Positions 1-10,116 of a stretch of DNA of 64,000 bases are shown here, piece after piece. The notes beneath the pieces were generated by a model. That model did no database searches and was not told the origin of the DNA. It saw only the letters and a program-made list of their open reading frames with translations. Positions within the stretch are counted from its first letter, which is position 1. Each line of letters starts with the position of its first letter. Origin of the DNA: Paulinella micropora (lineage: Eukaryota; Cercozoa; Imbricatea; Euglyphida; Paulinellidae); the NCBI GenBank assembly GCA_019918135.1, contig WBZZ01005857.1:1-64000 (forward strand). The letters run 5' to 3'. A program made the translations under genes and the position numbers.

Positions 1-418
1 GCTTGCGGTATCAATTTCAACTTGTCGAGGTCTCTGAGCTTCCGCTTGTATGCACTGCTCTGCTCACGAGTTCCCATACGACAAGCCACCACTAGCTGTT
101 GCTTGCGAGAGGGTACCGGTATAGGATGATCAATAAGCCGGTCCCTTATTTCCTGCGCCCATATCGCCTTCTCATTATATGGCAGGATAATAGTATACGG
201 CTTATTATTTTCGAATAAAGTCCGTAAGCATTTCTTCACTTCAGACAGTGAACGCGGCCACGTGGGCTCGTCACCCCAGAAATCAGTAATAAAACTTTTA
301 ATAGTTTCTGGTGGAGTATCCGGGATTCGCCCCGTTCTCCTTGGTACAAACTCCTCCCTTTTTTCTTCTCCTACTTTCGCATGGAAACAGTATCCGTTAG
401 TAATATGGACATCTGTTC

Positions 419-1555
419 CTACTCCTTCCGCGAATCTCGCCAACGACTGGCTTCTTTGTGCGACACAATAATCTCCTCCTTTCGCTTCTCGATTAAGTCA
501 TCAATAGACTTTTTGTCCCAATGGCATGTCGGAACTGTGACAGTGCACACTTGGGATTCCCAATTGTCGGTCCAGGACAGTTCATCCGGTCTTACGACAT
601 GGGGGTGAACGTACACCTCAAGTGCCTCATGTGCGATGGCCATCTTTTTGTGATCCGTCGCTAGACTCAGCTCATAAGCCTCATAAGAGTCAGTAGCGTT
701 GAAGGGATCAATATCGTTCTCTTCTCCTCTTTTTACTCCATATATCACTCGCCGTGCGGCGCAATCAATCACAGCCCCCATCGTAGCCAATTGGTCATAC
801 GATAGTAATATTGACCCGTGGTAACCGGGGACGACATAGAGGTCCATACGGTATACTCGTGCGGATTTCAATTTAAAGGTCAGTGTGATGATTCCCGTGA
901 TATCCGTCCGGCTGCTCACTCCTTTGAGAGTGCCCGTTGACTTTTTCATATTTCCGTCCACCCAGTCCCGGTATCGATTTAAAAACTTCCGGCCGACAAT
1001 ATTAATATTCGCCATCGTATCATTACCAACTTTTAATATTGTCTTCAATGTTTCACAATAAAGTTCCGTATAACACAGAGCATCGGGCCTGTGTATATTG
1101 GCTGCGAGAACAAGAACTTTACGTTCCAAATTTTGGAGTCTTGTCTCTAAGTTTTTCAACTCCTCCTTCTTCTCCTCCTGCTTCACCTCATTAAAATTTT
1201 TATTATTCTGCGGTACTGGTGCGTTTACTATTTGAGCGACATTGTCTTGTGGTACTTGAGTACACACATTGTCTTTTTGCTCGCCACCCACCGCGACCGT
1301 AGACATTGATTCTGTTCGTAATTGTTTGCTTGGCCGAGGCGATACGTCTGCCATTGGCCTCCTCGCCTCCATCGCAAGTCTCGCCTTCCTATTTGCATCA
1401 GTTATCATTGGTAACCGTGCTGTATGAACGGGTATGAGACTACCTTGGGACTGCAGTCTCTGTGTACCCACATCTTTGTTTTCACATAGAGGAAGCGTTG
1501 GCCCAGTCTGCACAACAGCATTAGAAAGCACTGTGACTTTAGGGTTAAACTTCAC
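419..1555 (-). pseudogene. Aspartic protease-like part of the retroelement fossil
   Basis: The N-terminal third is low-complexity and basic, followed by a Lys/Glu coiled coil. In the C-terminal half a D-T-x-A motif is followed about 60 residues later by the segment VVPGYHGSILLSYD and then GAVIDCAARRVIYG. That spacing and the hydrophobic-hydrophobic-Gly ending are what retropepsins of Ty3-like elements show between the catalytic DTGA and the flap/C-terminal strand. The region is about 378 residues long, longer than a bare protease, so it also includes linker sequence. Open sequence continues to the left edge beyond it. Confidence 0.5.
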
Positions 1556-1588
1556 AGTCTTCTCCTTCCTCTCTTCTTCCCCCTCCAG

Positions 1589-3209
1589 TCATTCCACCAC
1601 CTCGAAACGATTACCTTGAGTAGTGTCCGGGTAGGATGACGTATCGGTCTCCGAGGCAGTGTTGTAGGCCTGAGCTCGACCGAAATTTGGGTTGGAGCTT
1701 GCCCACGAGCCTCCTCCTCCTCTGGGTGCGGGGGCTGGAGCTCGAACAGCTCTCCCTCCATAAGGGGTATATCCCCGACCTCCTCCTCTTCCTCTCTGAG
1801 GGGTTCCCTGCCACCTCGAGGCTCCTCTCCATGTTCCTCGTCCTCGTCCTCCTCCTCCTCCTCCTCGTCCTCCTGCTCCTGCTCCTCCTTCTCGTCCTCT
1901 TTGAGAGGCCTTTAAGTTCTTTTGTCTCTCCCTTTCCTCCTTCTTCTCCTTCATCCTCTTCATGTAGGTAATGATTGCCTCTCGTAACTCCTCATCATCA
2001 CACATATTGGCATACCAACCTTCGTTCACAGCGGCAATCTGAAGCATATTGAAAAGGCCCGGTTCCTTGCCTTCCGTCCTGCTCAGAAAATTTGTCCTTG
2101 CTGTTGGGTTCTGCCTATCATGATTGAAAGAGCAGTCTCTGTTCTCCATCTGTGCCTTACACTGCAAGCCCACGAACCACCTCCAACATGCGGTCTTCAG
2201 GTCTGGCTCTCTCTGTCTCTTCCAACCGGCAACTCTGTTTGTGTACGTGCCTTGTGCGCCAACAGGTACACCGCCTGCCTGTGCCGTATGTGCCACCGTG
2301 AGCGAGTCCATGTTTGAGCATGCACTCATCACTTCTTGAAACAGTGCTGACGGAGCAACGCTTTGAACCGTATTTTCGAACACGTGTGTCTCGAGGAAGT
2401 TCTTGAACTTCACTGAGCTAAACGTCGAGCATTGTTGTATGAGCTGAGTAAGCTTACTCGGGTTAACTGTGTGTAACGCCGAAAAGAAATAGAGGATGAT
2501 CGACTTGCGGCCATAGAATAGCCCATAGGAGGAAACTACCTCCGTAAGGGTCGCCGCCAAGCCAACAGCACTCCTCAAACTCATCGCCACTGTCTCAAAG
2601 ATTTCAAATCCTATGAGAGTACCAGTGCAGAGATGCTGGTATCCATGAGATTGAAAATATGAAATGAGTGTGGCCACCGCCAGTTCACACTGAGCGTCTA
2701 GGCCTGTTGCATTGTTTCTCTTAATCTCCTCCTTCTTTCTCAAAAACTTGTTCTGTGTCAGATCAAATCCCTTCCGAGACTAGAGATTGGTCAAAAACAG
2801 TAACAAGGGCCTCGTATTCCTGCGTTTCGTCGCAAGGAAAAGCCTTCATGCAGGCATTGATCTCTTTGAGCTTGCTCAAAAGCGAAGCATCAGAGTCTTT
2901 GTCTGAGCTCGTCTTGGCATATAGCATGAGACTTGCCACTCCTCCTTTCTTCCCCTTGAAGGCATTTATGATGTTCTGTCTGTCCTTCTTCTCCGTGTTT
3001 GTGACCACCACCGTAGTTGAGCCCGAGGGTGCAGGGGCTGGTGGGGCAGGAGCTGGTGGGGTCAAATATGTCGGAGGGTGTGTCTTTGCACCACTCACTT
3101 TTGCTTTCATTCTTTCCAGTCTCATCGTCTTCTCGAACTCCTCATTCTCTTTCGCCTTCTTCTTCTCAGATATCACCAGCTTTTGAGCATGAGTGATAAA
3201 GGCCACCAA
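1589..3209 (-). pseudogene. Gag-like part of the retroelement fossil
   Basis: The first part is a charged, helical, proline-rich region. The second has a helical capsid-like stretch, then a zinc-finger pattern C-x8-C-x8-C-x3-H, then a lysine/glutamate-rich helix and a long Gly-Arg tail with many RGG and RGR motifs. A CCCH finger plus RGG box is a nucleic-acid-binding arrangement that fits a Gag nucleocapsid end. It lies directly upstream of the protease part in the same direction. The assignment to Gag rests on order and composition, not on a clear sequence signature. A cellular RNA-binding protein is the main alternative. It is described here as a fossil part only. Confidence 0.5.
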
Positions 3210-3223
3210 TTCAGAAAATTTTC

Positions 3224-4247
3224 TTTCCTTTTTTCATATTTCCGCGGATCTTGCGCACGGTGGCTGAGCCATGGCACGGACAGGACGCCGTCGGGGTAGT
3301 GAGGCTCTTGTTCTCCTAGCACATGACCACCGCCCATCCATCCGCCACAGGGTCGTACTGGAGCACGGTGCTCCGCTCCTAGTTCCCAGTGCCCCCCAAC
3401 GTAAGACGGTCGAGCTTTAATTCAAGCGTATTCTTTTTCGCACTCTCTTGGCACGCGAACAGAGCAGAGGAGGGAAAGGGGGGAGGATGAATGACGCAGA
3501 AGCTATAAACAAATAAATACATGCAACGCCTCCACTAATCCCCCCCGGCCCCTATGACGGGCGCCTTTCCCCCTTCCCTCCCGATTCTCAGACAGTGAGG
3601 GGGGGGGGGGGCGGGGAGGAGCACATCCCGCCCCCTTCTTTTCCCCTCCCTCCCTTCTTCCACTGTCTGTTCCCTTTGTTATTGGGCAAAAAATTTTTTT
3701 TTTTCCTCTTTTCATATTTCCGCGGATCTTGCGCACGGTGGCCGAGCCATGGCACGGGCGGGACGCCGTTGGGGTAGTGAGGCCCTTGTCCTACTAGCAC
3801 ATTGACCACCGCCCGTCCATCCGCCGCAGGGTCGTGCTGGAGCACGGTGCTACGCTCCTAGTTTTCAGTGCCCAAGTGTACGACCTTCGAGCTTTAATTC
3901 AGCGCATTCTTTTTCGCACTCTCTTAACGCCCCTACCCTCCCCCTTCCCTCCCGCTCCCGATTCCCCCTTCCCCTGCTCCTTGAGCCCCCCGGGCTCAGG
4001 GGGCTCAGAGGGAAGGAATAAAGAAAGTGGTAGGGGGGGGGGGCGCCCCCCCCCCAATCGGTGGGCTCCAAAAAAAGTTTACTTATTTTTGTCCCCCGCT
4101 CTGAGAAAGGGAGGGAGATGTGTCGCGTGCTGCCCTTTCTCTCTCCCAGCTGCCTGCCGGTCTCTGGGGGGGGGGGTTGCCTTCCTAGATTTCAATCCAA
4201 TGCGGAATGATTTAAACAAGCTCTTTTGCTAATTTAATTCATTTCAG
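3224..4247 (+). repeat. Repeat block: two R1 copies, R7, R8 hairpin, left part of R5
   Basis: R1 copies begin at about 3224 and 3700, each with the core CTTGCGCACGGTGGCYGAGC, then the stretch ending GAGCACGGTGCT and CGTCGAGCTTTAATTCAG. The R7 unit (GAAGCTA..CAAATAAATACATGCAACGCC) is at about 3491-3545. A GAGCCC hairpin (R8) is near 3980-4010. The R5 left arm (C-tract, then AAAAAAAGTTTACTTATTTT) is at about 4045-4095. Many small open frames exist here on both strands, but they follow the repeat sequence and change frame between copies, so no gene is called. Confidence 0.8.
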
Positions 4248-4586
4248 AGCCCGGGGCAGAATCCGGCTCGTGCGAGCCAGCGTCCTCCGCGTGTTCGTTA
4301 TATTTTTGAACGGTCTCGGGGGCCTGGCTGGCAATCGGCTTCACACAAACCCTGGCCCGCTTCTGCACAGTGAACGTAACCTCGAACTCTCTTTCTTTCA
4401 GCTCCGCCAGCGCTGTTCGCTCTTTTGTTCTAAGCGTTCAACGGTGGCCTGCTGTTGCGCAACTTCGGGCGCCAGGCTTTTCATCGCGTCGGCCACCGCA
4501 GCGCATAGTTTCCCCTTGCACCAGGCCACGACGTTCGCGTCTGTGTAACTAGCTTCAAACAACTGGTCTCCGGCACCGGAGTCCAT
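4248..4586 (-). pseudogene. Remnant copy of the R5-borne 149-aa gene
   Basis: The start codon at 4586 opens with MDSGAGDQLFEASYT, as in the intact copy at 63 kb, and about 55 residues match it. An internal deletion then removes the central coiled coil, and the open frame closes after 62 residues, although the 3' part of the gene, to about 4248, is still present downstream. It sits in the same R5 context (C-tract on one side, CCACCGACTG and a TTTTTTTCTTTAG tract on the other) as the copies at 34.8, 57 and 63 kb. Confidence 0.7.
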
Positions 4587-5453
4587 GGCCGCTCTCCTGT
4601 TTGCGTTCCCCTGCTTTTTTTTCCACCGACTGCTTTTTTTCTTTAGCCTATCAAGCCTTAAAATAGTCTGCCCCTTTTTTTGCGTGTGTGCCGGATGCTG
4701 CGGCAGCCCGAGGGTGCCGTTGCAAGTGTCAAGTGTGATGCTTTGTCGAGTTTTAATTCAGCGTGATTTTTCTTGCACTTTCTTAGCGCGCCCCTTCCTC
4801 TTCCCCCTTTCCTCTCCCCCCCCCCTCCCCTTCTTTCCCCCGTCCTTTGTTGTCGGGCAAAAAAAATTTCTTTTCCTCTTTTCATATTTTCTGACCTTGT
4901 GCACGGTGGCCGAACCATGGCACGGACAGGACGCCCGTCGGGGGGGGGGGGGGTAGTGAGGCCCTTGTCCTCCTAGCACATTGACCACCGCCCATCCATC
5001 CGCTGTGGGTTCGTGCTGGAGCTCGGTGCGCAAAATCTGCGGAAATAGGAAGAATATGAAAAGTGGAAAAGAAAATTTCGTTGGGAACGCGTTTGCACGC
5101 GCAAACAAGGGACGAAGGAGGAGAAGAGAGAGCACACCCCGCCCCTCCCTGTACACGCTATCAGACGGGGGGGGGGGAGGCAAGACAGATCGTGCCTGAT
5201 CTCCCCCCCGCCCCTTCCCTCTCCTTCTCTTAGTTCTCAGTGCCAAAATTAAAATTTTGTCAGTAATTTTTTTCGCGTGATTTTTCTTGTACACCGGCGA
5301 AGCGCCCCCCCTTCCCCTGCCTCTTCTTCTCTCTCTCTCTCTCTCTCCTCTCTATTCCATCCCCCCCCCCCCCCCCCCGAGCTGGGGGGGGGGGCGAACA
5401 GAAGAAAAAGAGGGGAAGGCCGAGGGGAGGAGGGGAGAGAAAAATTGTAAAAA
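4587..5453 (+). repeat. Repeat block upstream of the Sel1 gene
   Basis: It holds an A-type module (about 4730-4795), a complete R1 MITE (separate entry), a B-type module (5235-5310) and a pair of homopolymer tracts, about 18 C at 5361 followed by a G run near 5385, just before the Sel1 start. The last 40 bases before the start codon are A-rich, unlike the flanking C/T tracts, and could hold the promoter. Confidence 0.7.
4844..5111 (+). mobile_element. Complete R1 MITE-like element
   Basis: The left end reads CTTTTCATATTT before TGACCTTGTGCACGGTG. The right end reads CACGGTGCGCAAAATCTGCG then ATATGAAAAGTGGAAAAG. Reverse-complementing the right end reproduces the left end over about 40 bp with few mismatches, so this is a unit with terminal inverted repeats and a body of about 170 bp. 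No open frame of its own is convincing. Other full copies are at 29371-29629 (inverted) and 61320-61576. Most of the roughly 40 R1 copies in the window lack the right arm. Confidence 0.65.
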
Positions 5454-7241
5454 ATGATAGCAGCCAGACCAAAGACCAGCGGCGACGGCGCGGGAGGGAC
5501 TGCACGAGCAGAGGCCCAGCGCTGGTTGCGCACACAGCTAGAGGCCCAGGGCGTGTCGGAGCCGGCGCTGACCCGCGTGTTGGGAATCTTGCAATACCGT
5601 GATCGTGCGGGCCTGCTGCGTCTAACAGAAGACGACCTCAAGTTCCTGATTACTAGTGCCAAGCCCGCACTAGAACCTGATCTGGCGTTGCTGCTGCGTG
5701 ACGTCCTGCGCCAGCTGCGCGACGGATGTGCTAGTAGCGCACTCGAGCCCCTTGACTTCCCGACAATAGCAACATGGACGGCGGCCGCAGCAACAGAACC
5801 GCCCGGGTGGGGAGACTTTGGCAGTTCTTTCCAGGTAGCTGACTTTGGCGGCACGGCCGCCTTAGGTCTGTGCTTCTTAGGGGAGGGGAAAGACGACGAG
5901 GCTCCAGGAAGCCCCTCTGACGATTCCGAGGCCTGGCCGGACATCTTGGGCACGCTCTCGCTGGCGGGTGTTCCTAGCGAAGCGACAGACCTTAAAGACC
6001 CAACCGACTACGTGAGCAACCCATCCGACGATTCCGATGCCAAGGCATTTGAGCGGTACACGCGGGCGGCCGAGCAGGGCGACGCCAGCGCTCAGTACCG
6101 GCTGGGCTGTTGCTACGAGGAGGGCACGGGCGTGACCCGTGACAAGGCGGTTGCCGTCCAGTGGTACACGCGGGCGGCCGAGCAAGGGTGCGCAGAGGCA
6201 CAGTTTGCGCTAGCTTGTTGTTATGACTACGGAAAAGGGGTGAGCCAGGATCATGCGCAAGCGGTCGTTTGGTATACCAAATCGGCTGAAGAAGGCCACT
6301 CCAAATCTCAGTACCAGCTCGGTTGGTGCTACGACCTGGGTTTGGGCGTGGCCCGGGACAAGGCGGTTGCCGTCCGATGGTACACGCGAGCGGCCGAGCA
6401 AGGCCGCGCCGAAGCTCAGTATGAGCTTGGCCTCTGCTACACGCAGGGCATGGGCGTGACCCGAGACGAGGCGGTCGCCGTCCGGTGGTACACGCGGGCG
6501 GCCGAGCAAGGCGACGCCAGCGCTCAGTATGAGCTCGGCCTCTGCTACGAGGACGGCACGGGCGTGACCAGTGACAAGGAGGCTGCCGTCCAGTAGTACA
6601 CACTGGCGGCCGAGCAAGGCGACTCGATGGCTCAGCGCCGGCTTGGCTGCTGCTACACGCAGGGCACGGGCGTGACCAGTGACAAGGTGGTTGCCGTCCG
6701 GTGGTTCACGCGGGTGGCCGAGAAAGGCGACGCCGAAGCTCAGTGCCGGCTCGGCTGCTGCTACGACCTGGGCACGGGCGTGGGCCGGGACAAGGCAGTC
6801 GCCGCCAGATGGTACACGCAGGCGGCCGAGCAAGGCCACGCTGAAGCTCAGTACCGGCTCGGCTGCTGCTACACGCAGGTCACGGGCGTGACCCGAGACG
6901 AGGCGGTTGCCGTCCGGTGGTACACGCGGGCGGCCGAGCAAGGCAACTCCAGCGCTCAGTACCGGCTCGGCCTCTGCTACCAGTGCGGCACGGGCGTGAT
7001 CCGTGACGAGGCGGTCGCCGTCCGGTGGTACACGCGAGCGGCCGAGCAAGGCGACGCCACAGCTCAGTGTCTGCTCAGCCTTTGCTTGGAACGAGGGTAG
7101 GGCACCTGCCAGGATGTGGGTAAGGCCCTGGCCTGGTCAGAGCGGCGTTGGTTGAAGAAGGACAAAAGAGTTTGGGGGACCAAAGTTCTGCAAGGGAGGT
7201 TTTTATTATGGGAGTCAGGTGGCCAAGATTTATTCGTTTGA
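5454..7241 (+). pseudogene. Sel1-repeat (TPR-like) protein gene, interrupted
   Basis: The ATG at 5454 follows an A-rich leader. The first 200 residues are a helical domain (residues 20-90, a possible SAM-like fold by its Leu pattern only) and an acidic, Ser/Asp-rich linker. Then come ten 36-residue Sel1 repeats of the form YTRAAEQGDAxAQYxLGxCYxxGTGVxRDxAVAVRW, which stack as antiparallel helices and bind partner proteins. The repeats are near-identical at DNA level (108-bp period), a sign of recent tandem growth. A degenerate eleventh repeat runs to about 7241. The array stays in one frame throughout but carries about two interruptions, so the product is shortened or the gene is dying. The role is unknown; Sel1 proteins of giant viruses and intracellular bacteria are thought to be adaptor proteins. 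A second Sel1 gene lies at 40.9 kb and a remnant at 18.7 kb. Confidence 0.85.
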
Positions 7242-7476
7242 CAGACAGATTAAGACGACCATCGTTAATTATGCCGGCCAATTGCTACCTCGCGAGCCAC
7301 AGAACTTTGTGCAGCTAATGGCAGCGACAAAGGAAAAGGCAAGAGTTTTGGGAGAGATGAAACCCTGGTATCGGAAAAATGAGAGAAACATTTTTTATTT
7401 AAAAAATGTGGTAGACTAGGTTCGACGGCGCAGTGGCTCAGCCGACGACCGCGGCGCCATGTCGAGACTTTTTTTA
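7242..7476. other. Spacer between Sel1 gene and next gene, no confident gene
   Basis: A 66-codon frame from a GTG at 7219 to 7419 (ending FYLKNVVD) is the only protein-like stretch, and overlapping frames on the minus strand are equally long. The base composition is even, unlike the repeats. I see no motif and do not call a gene. Confidence 0.4.
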
Positions 7477-7848
7477 TTACATTTTTTCTTGCTTGTTTCT
7501 TGTTTTTTCCCAAGGATACTTTGGCGCTTTGACTGCTGTTCCGCGGGGCCCACTCGCGTCAGTTGGGCCTGGATAATAGGTTAGGACGGGCATCGATTCT
7601 GCTTCTTTGTCGGATAGCCAGCGGGGCAACTCGCCTACAGGCAAGCCAGCGCACATGGCCTCAGAGGCGGCGCGTCGCTTCGCCTCGAACTCGGGGTCTA
7701 GCTCGGCCTCTACACCCGCTCGCCGCTGCTGTTTCTCGTACACGCGTTGACCGTCTAGCGGCGCTGCGACGACTGTGTCGCCTAGCTTCTTTGTCTGGCC
7801 GCCCTGCAATGACAGACAAGTTGCCTCGTGCCGAATAGTAGTCTGCAT
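7477..7848 (-). CDS. Hypothetical 123-aa protein
   Basis: The ATG at 7848 opens MQTTIRHEATCLSLQGG and the frame ends NKQEKM at 7477. I chose this start because the longer frame upstream (to 8097) crosses a poly-C tract and repeat sequence. The protein is charged, with a Lys/Arg/Glu-rich helix in the middle (EFEAKRRAASEAMC) and a Pro/Tyr-rich C-terminal third (PVLTYYPGPTD). It has no signal peptide, membrane segment or metal-binding cluster. Its even codon use and low repeat content suggest a real gene. I do not recognise the family. The sequence before the start is T-rich on the plus strand, that is, A-rich upstream of the gene. Confidence 0.5.
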   Translation of the reverse strand: MQTTIRHEATCLSLQGGQTKKLGDTVVAAPLDGQRVYEKQQRRAGVEAELDPEFEAKRRAASEAMCAGLPVGELPRWLSDKEAESMPVLTYYPGPTDASGPRGTAVKAPKYPWEKTRNKQEKM

Positions 7849-9547
7849 TTGCACTTTTTTTTTCTCACAAGCAAAAGAAAAAAGATCCACTTGGCGCAAG
7901 ACGCCGCAGTGAAAGAAGACGTCCCCCCCCCCCCCCCCTCCCTCCCCCGTTCTCTCCCCCTCGCCGTTTGCAAGTACCGAATGCGCGACCGCGCGGATGT
8001 CGTAGGGCAGGTTGAGAAGCCACGGTCTGGCTCGCCCCCCGGCCGGAGCTAAGCACAGGGTCGTGCCTCTCCCCCCTCCCTCTTCCCTCTCCCTCACCTA
8101 GTTCTCAGTGCCAGGATTAAACTCTTGTCAAGGTCCTTGACAATAATTTTTTTGTGTACATTCTTAGCGCGCCCCCGTCCTTTTTCCTTACCTCTCTCTT
8201 CCCATCTCCCTCTCCTTGCAGCCTTCTCTCTCACCGCTGCTCCTTCTTCTCGGACGGGCGCACAAGGGGAAGGAGTGTGCTGTTCGTTCTCAAACAAGTA
8301 CATAGATTGGGGGGCCGGCATGCTTTCCCCCGCCCCTCTCACTTTCCCTATCTTCCCCCTCCCTCTCTCCTCCCCCCTCCCTCTATCCCCTCTTCGTCCA
8401 TTTGCTAGCCCCCCCGGATGCTAAGTCTAAGACTGTCGAAATGTAATTCAGCGTAGATTGTACTTTTTCAGCGCGCCCCTCCCTCCCTCCCTCTCCTTGC
8501 CGCCTTCCCTCTTACCGCTACTCCTTCTTCTCAGGCGGGTGTACGAGGGGGAGGGGTGTGCTGCTCGTTCTCGGACAGGTGCATGAGTCGGATGGGGGGG
8601 GGGGGGGGGGGGCGGCAGGCTCTCCCCCGCCCCACTCTCTCCTAGTAGTTCTCGGACGGGGATTTAGCTCATTCCATCTTCCTCTTACCCCCCTCCCCCT
8701 TCCCTCTGTCTTCCCCTCCCTCTTTCCTCCCCCTCCCCCTGCTCCTTGAGCCCCCCTGGGCTCAGGGGAGGAAAGGGAGAAGGGTGCAAGAAAGGATTTT
8801 GGGATGCAGGGGGTGGGGGGGGCAAAGGGGCGGCGCCCCTGCCCCCTGTTCTTTGAGCCCCCCGGGCTCAGGGGGGGGGGGCGCAGGTGGAGTGAAGAAA
8901 AGCTTTAAGGGGGGGCGCCCCCCCCCCCCCCCCCCCCCGCCCCTCTCTCTTCTGCCTCTCCATCTCTCCTCCTCCTTCCTTCCCTCTGTCGAAATTTAAT
9001 TCAGCGTAGATTGTACTTTTTTCAGCGCGCCCCTGCCGCACTCTCCTAGTAGTTATCGGATGGGGATTGGGCTCTCATTCCGTCTTCCCCCCCCCCCCCC
9101 CCCCCCTCTCCTCACCGTTCCCTTTGTCCTACCACCGTTCATTTGCTGGCCCTCGGATGCCAAACCCCTGAGACTGTCGACATTTAATTAAAGAAATTGT
9201 ACTTTTTCAGCGCGTGGGGGACATGAGAATCTTCCCCCCGCCCCTCTCTCTCCTAGCAGTTCTCAAACAGGGATTGGAATCATCCCGTCTTCCTCTCCCC
9301 CCCCCCCCTCCTCCCCCTTCTCTTTCTCCTCCCCTTCCCCCCTCTCTCTGTCCTCTCTCTGTCAATTTGCTAGCCCCCGGATGCCAAGCCTAAGACGGTC
9401 GAAATTTAATTCAGCGTAGATTGTACTTTTTTAGCGCGCCCTTGCAGTTCCCTTCTCCTTGTCGCCTTCCCTCTCCTCTCTGCTCCTTCTTCTCGTGCAT
9501 CCGCGTGGCCGTCGTGCACGGCATTGAGCTGCTCCGAGCGCAGCTGA
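7849..9547. repeat. Array of C and D repeat units in homopolymer-rich DNA
   Basis: It contains a B-like module near 8108-8180 and at least four C-type modules (around 8428, 8988, 9170 and 9383), each with GTCGAAATTTAATTCAGCG and TAGATTGTACTTTTT then AGCGCGCCC. D units occur near 8268-8335, 8548-8680 and in part near 9040, marked by GTGCTGCTCGTTCTC and TAGTAGTTCTCGGACGGGG. GAGCCC hairpins are near 8745 and 8850. G or C runs up to about 18 long (8587, 8920, 9092) separate them. No gene is seen. Confidence 0.75.
9383..9441 (+). repeat. Representative C-type module
   Basis: It reads GCCAAGCCTAAGACGGTCGA, then AATTTAATTCAGCGTAGATT, GTACTTTTTT and AGCGCGCCC. It shares the skeleton of the A and B modules (a CAAG..AAGAC head, a GTC, a T-rich middle, a GCGCGCCC tail) but is found only between 8.4 and 9.5 kb in this window. 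Confidence 0.7.
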
Positions 9548-9664
9548 AATTCACTTGTCAGGGCACCCCCCGTCGCGCGCCTTCCTTGACTTCTTTTGCT
9601 GGGGACGGCCCGCGCTCGTCGGCGCGTTCTTGGCCACGCGGGAAAACGAAGTACTTCACGGGAC
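9548..9664 (-). pseudogene. Fragment of a BRO-N/HNH gene (N-terminal domain)
   Basis: On the minus strand this reads KYFVFP.GQ followed by PSPAKEVKEGARRGVP, matching the same part of the genes at 10.1-11.7 kb and 16.7-18.0 kb. Only about 40 codons survive, bounded on both sides by unrelated or simple sequence. It is a third, broken copy of this family within 9 kb. Confidence 0.75.
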
Positions 9665-10070
9665 GGGCAGAATGGGGAGGGGAGGGGAGTTAGGGAGGGT
9701 TTTTTTTTGTGCACTCACCCCCAAAAAGAAAACAAATCTCCTCTTCTCTTTCGGCTCCTCTTCTCTAGCCCTGCCAACCAAAAGGTTTGTGACGAGGTGG
9801 AAGCCAGCTACTGGCGGGGGAGGGTCACGTTTAGTACTGGACTAATATCTCTTCTCCCCCTCTCCAGGATGTGCACCAACAACCTTCGGCAGGAGGGGAA
9901 AGGAGAGTTGAAGCAAAGACAAGTTAACAAGAACACCGTCGTCCCCACGACTATTAATTTTTCCTTTTGCCTGAATTTTTCTTCCAGCGTCGCCTGGGGG
10001 CAAGATCAAAAAAGGAAATCCCAAGATTTGGGATCCAGCAGAAAGAATCTGACACTTGAGTAAAACCAGA
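9665..10070. other. Gene-poor spacer and 3' flank of the BRO-N/HNH copy
   Basis: The segment from about 9980 to 10070 matches, in inverted orientation, the DNA downstream of the second BRO-N/HNH gene (18.07-18.17 kb; shared word AAGATTTGGGATCC on one strand). The duplication therefore took about 100 bp of 3' flank with the gene. The rest shows no gene or known repeat. Confidence 0.5.
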
Positions 10071-10074
10071 AACT

Positions 10075-10080
10075 TTTATT
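10075..10080 (-). promoter_or_regulatory. AATAAA polyadenylation signal
   Basis: AATAAA on the minus strand lies 37 bp after the stop of the BRO-N/HNH gene. The paralogue has the same signal at the same distance. Confidence 0.6.
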
Positions 10081-10116
10081 CATGTCACTACTAGTGCTCT
10101 GCCTAAAAAAATACGT

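Larger units (their letters stand above)
1..3209 (-). mobile_element. LTR-type retroelement fossil (Gag, protease, start of Pol)
   Basis: Coding-like sequence on the minus strand runs from about 3209 to the left edge in the order Gag-like, aspartic-protease-like, then a further open stretch (418 to 1) that would lead into Pol outside the window. Gag has a CCCH finger and an RGG-rich tail. The protease part has the hydrophobic-Gly end typical of retropepsins. No LTR is visible: the 5' end of the element stops within about 20 bp of a dispersed repeat (R1), so that end looks cut away. The parts lie in more than one frame (two to three interruptions), some of which may be the frameshifting such families use, so I cannot say how broken it is. 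The family is probably Ty3-like, but reverse transcriptase is not in view. Age cannot be estimated without LTRs. Confidence 0.6.

Noticed and set aside
7219-7419. 66-codon frame after the Sel1 gene as a gene
   Set aside because: It starts with GTG, has no motif, and overlapping frames on the other strand are as long.
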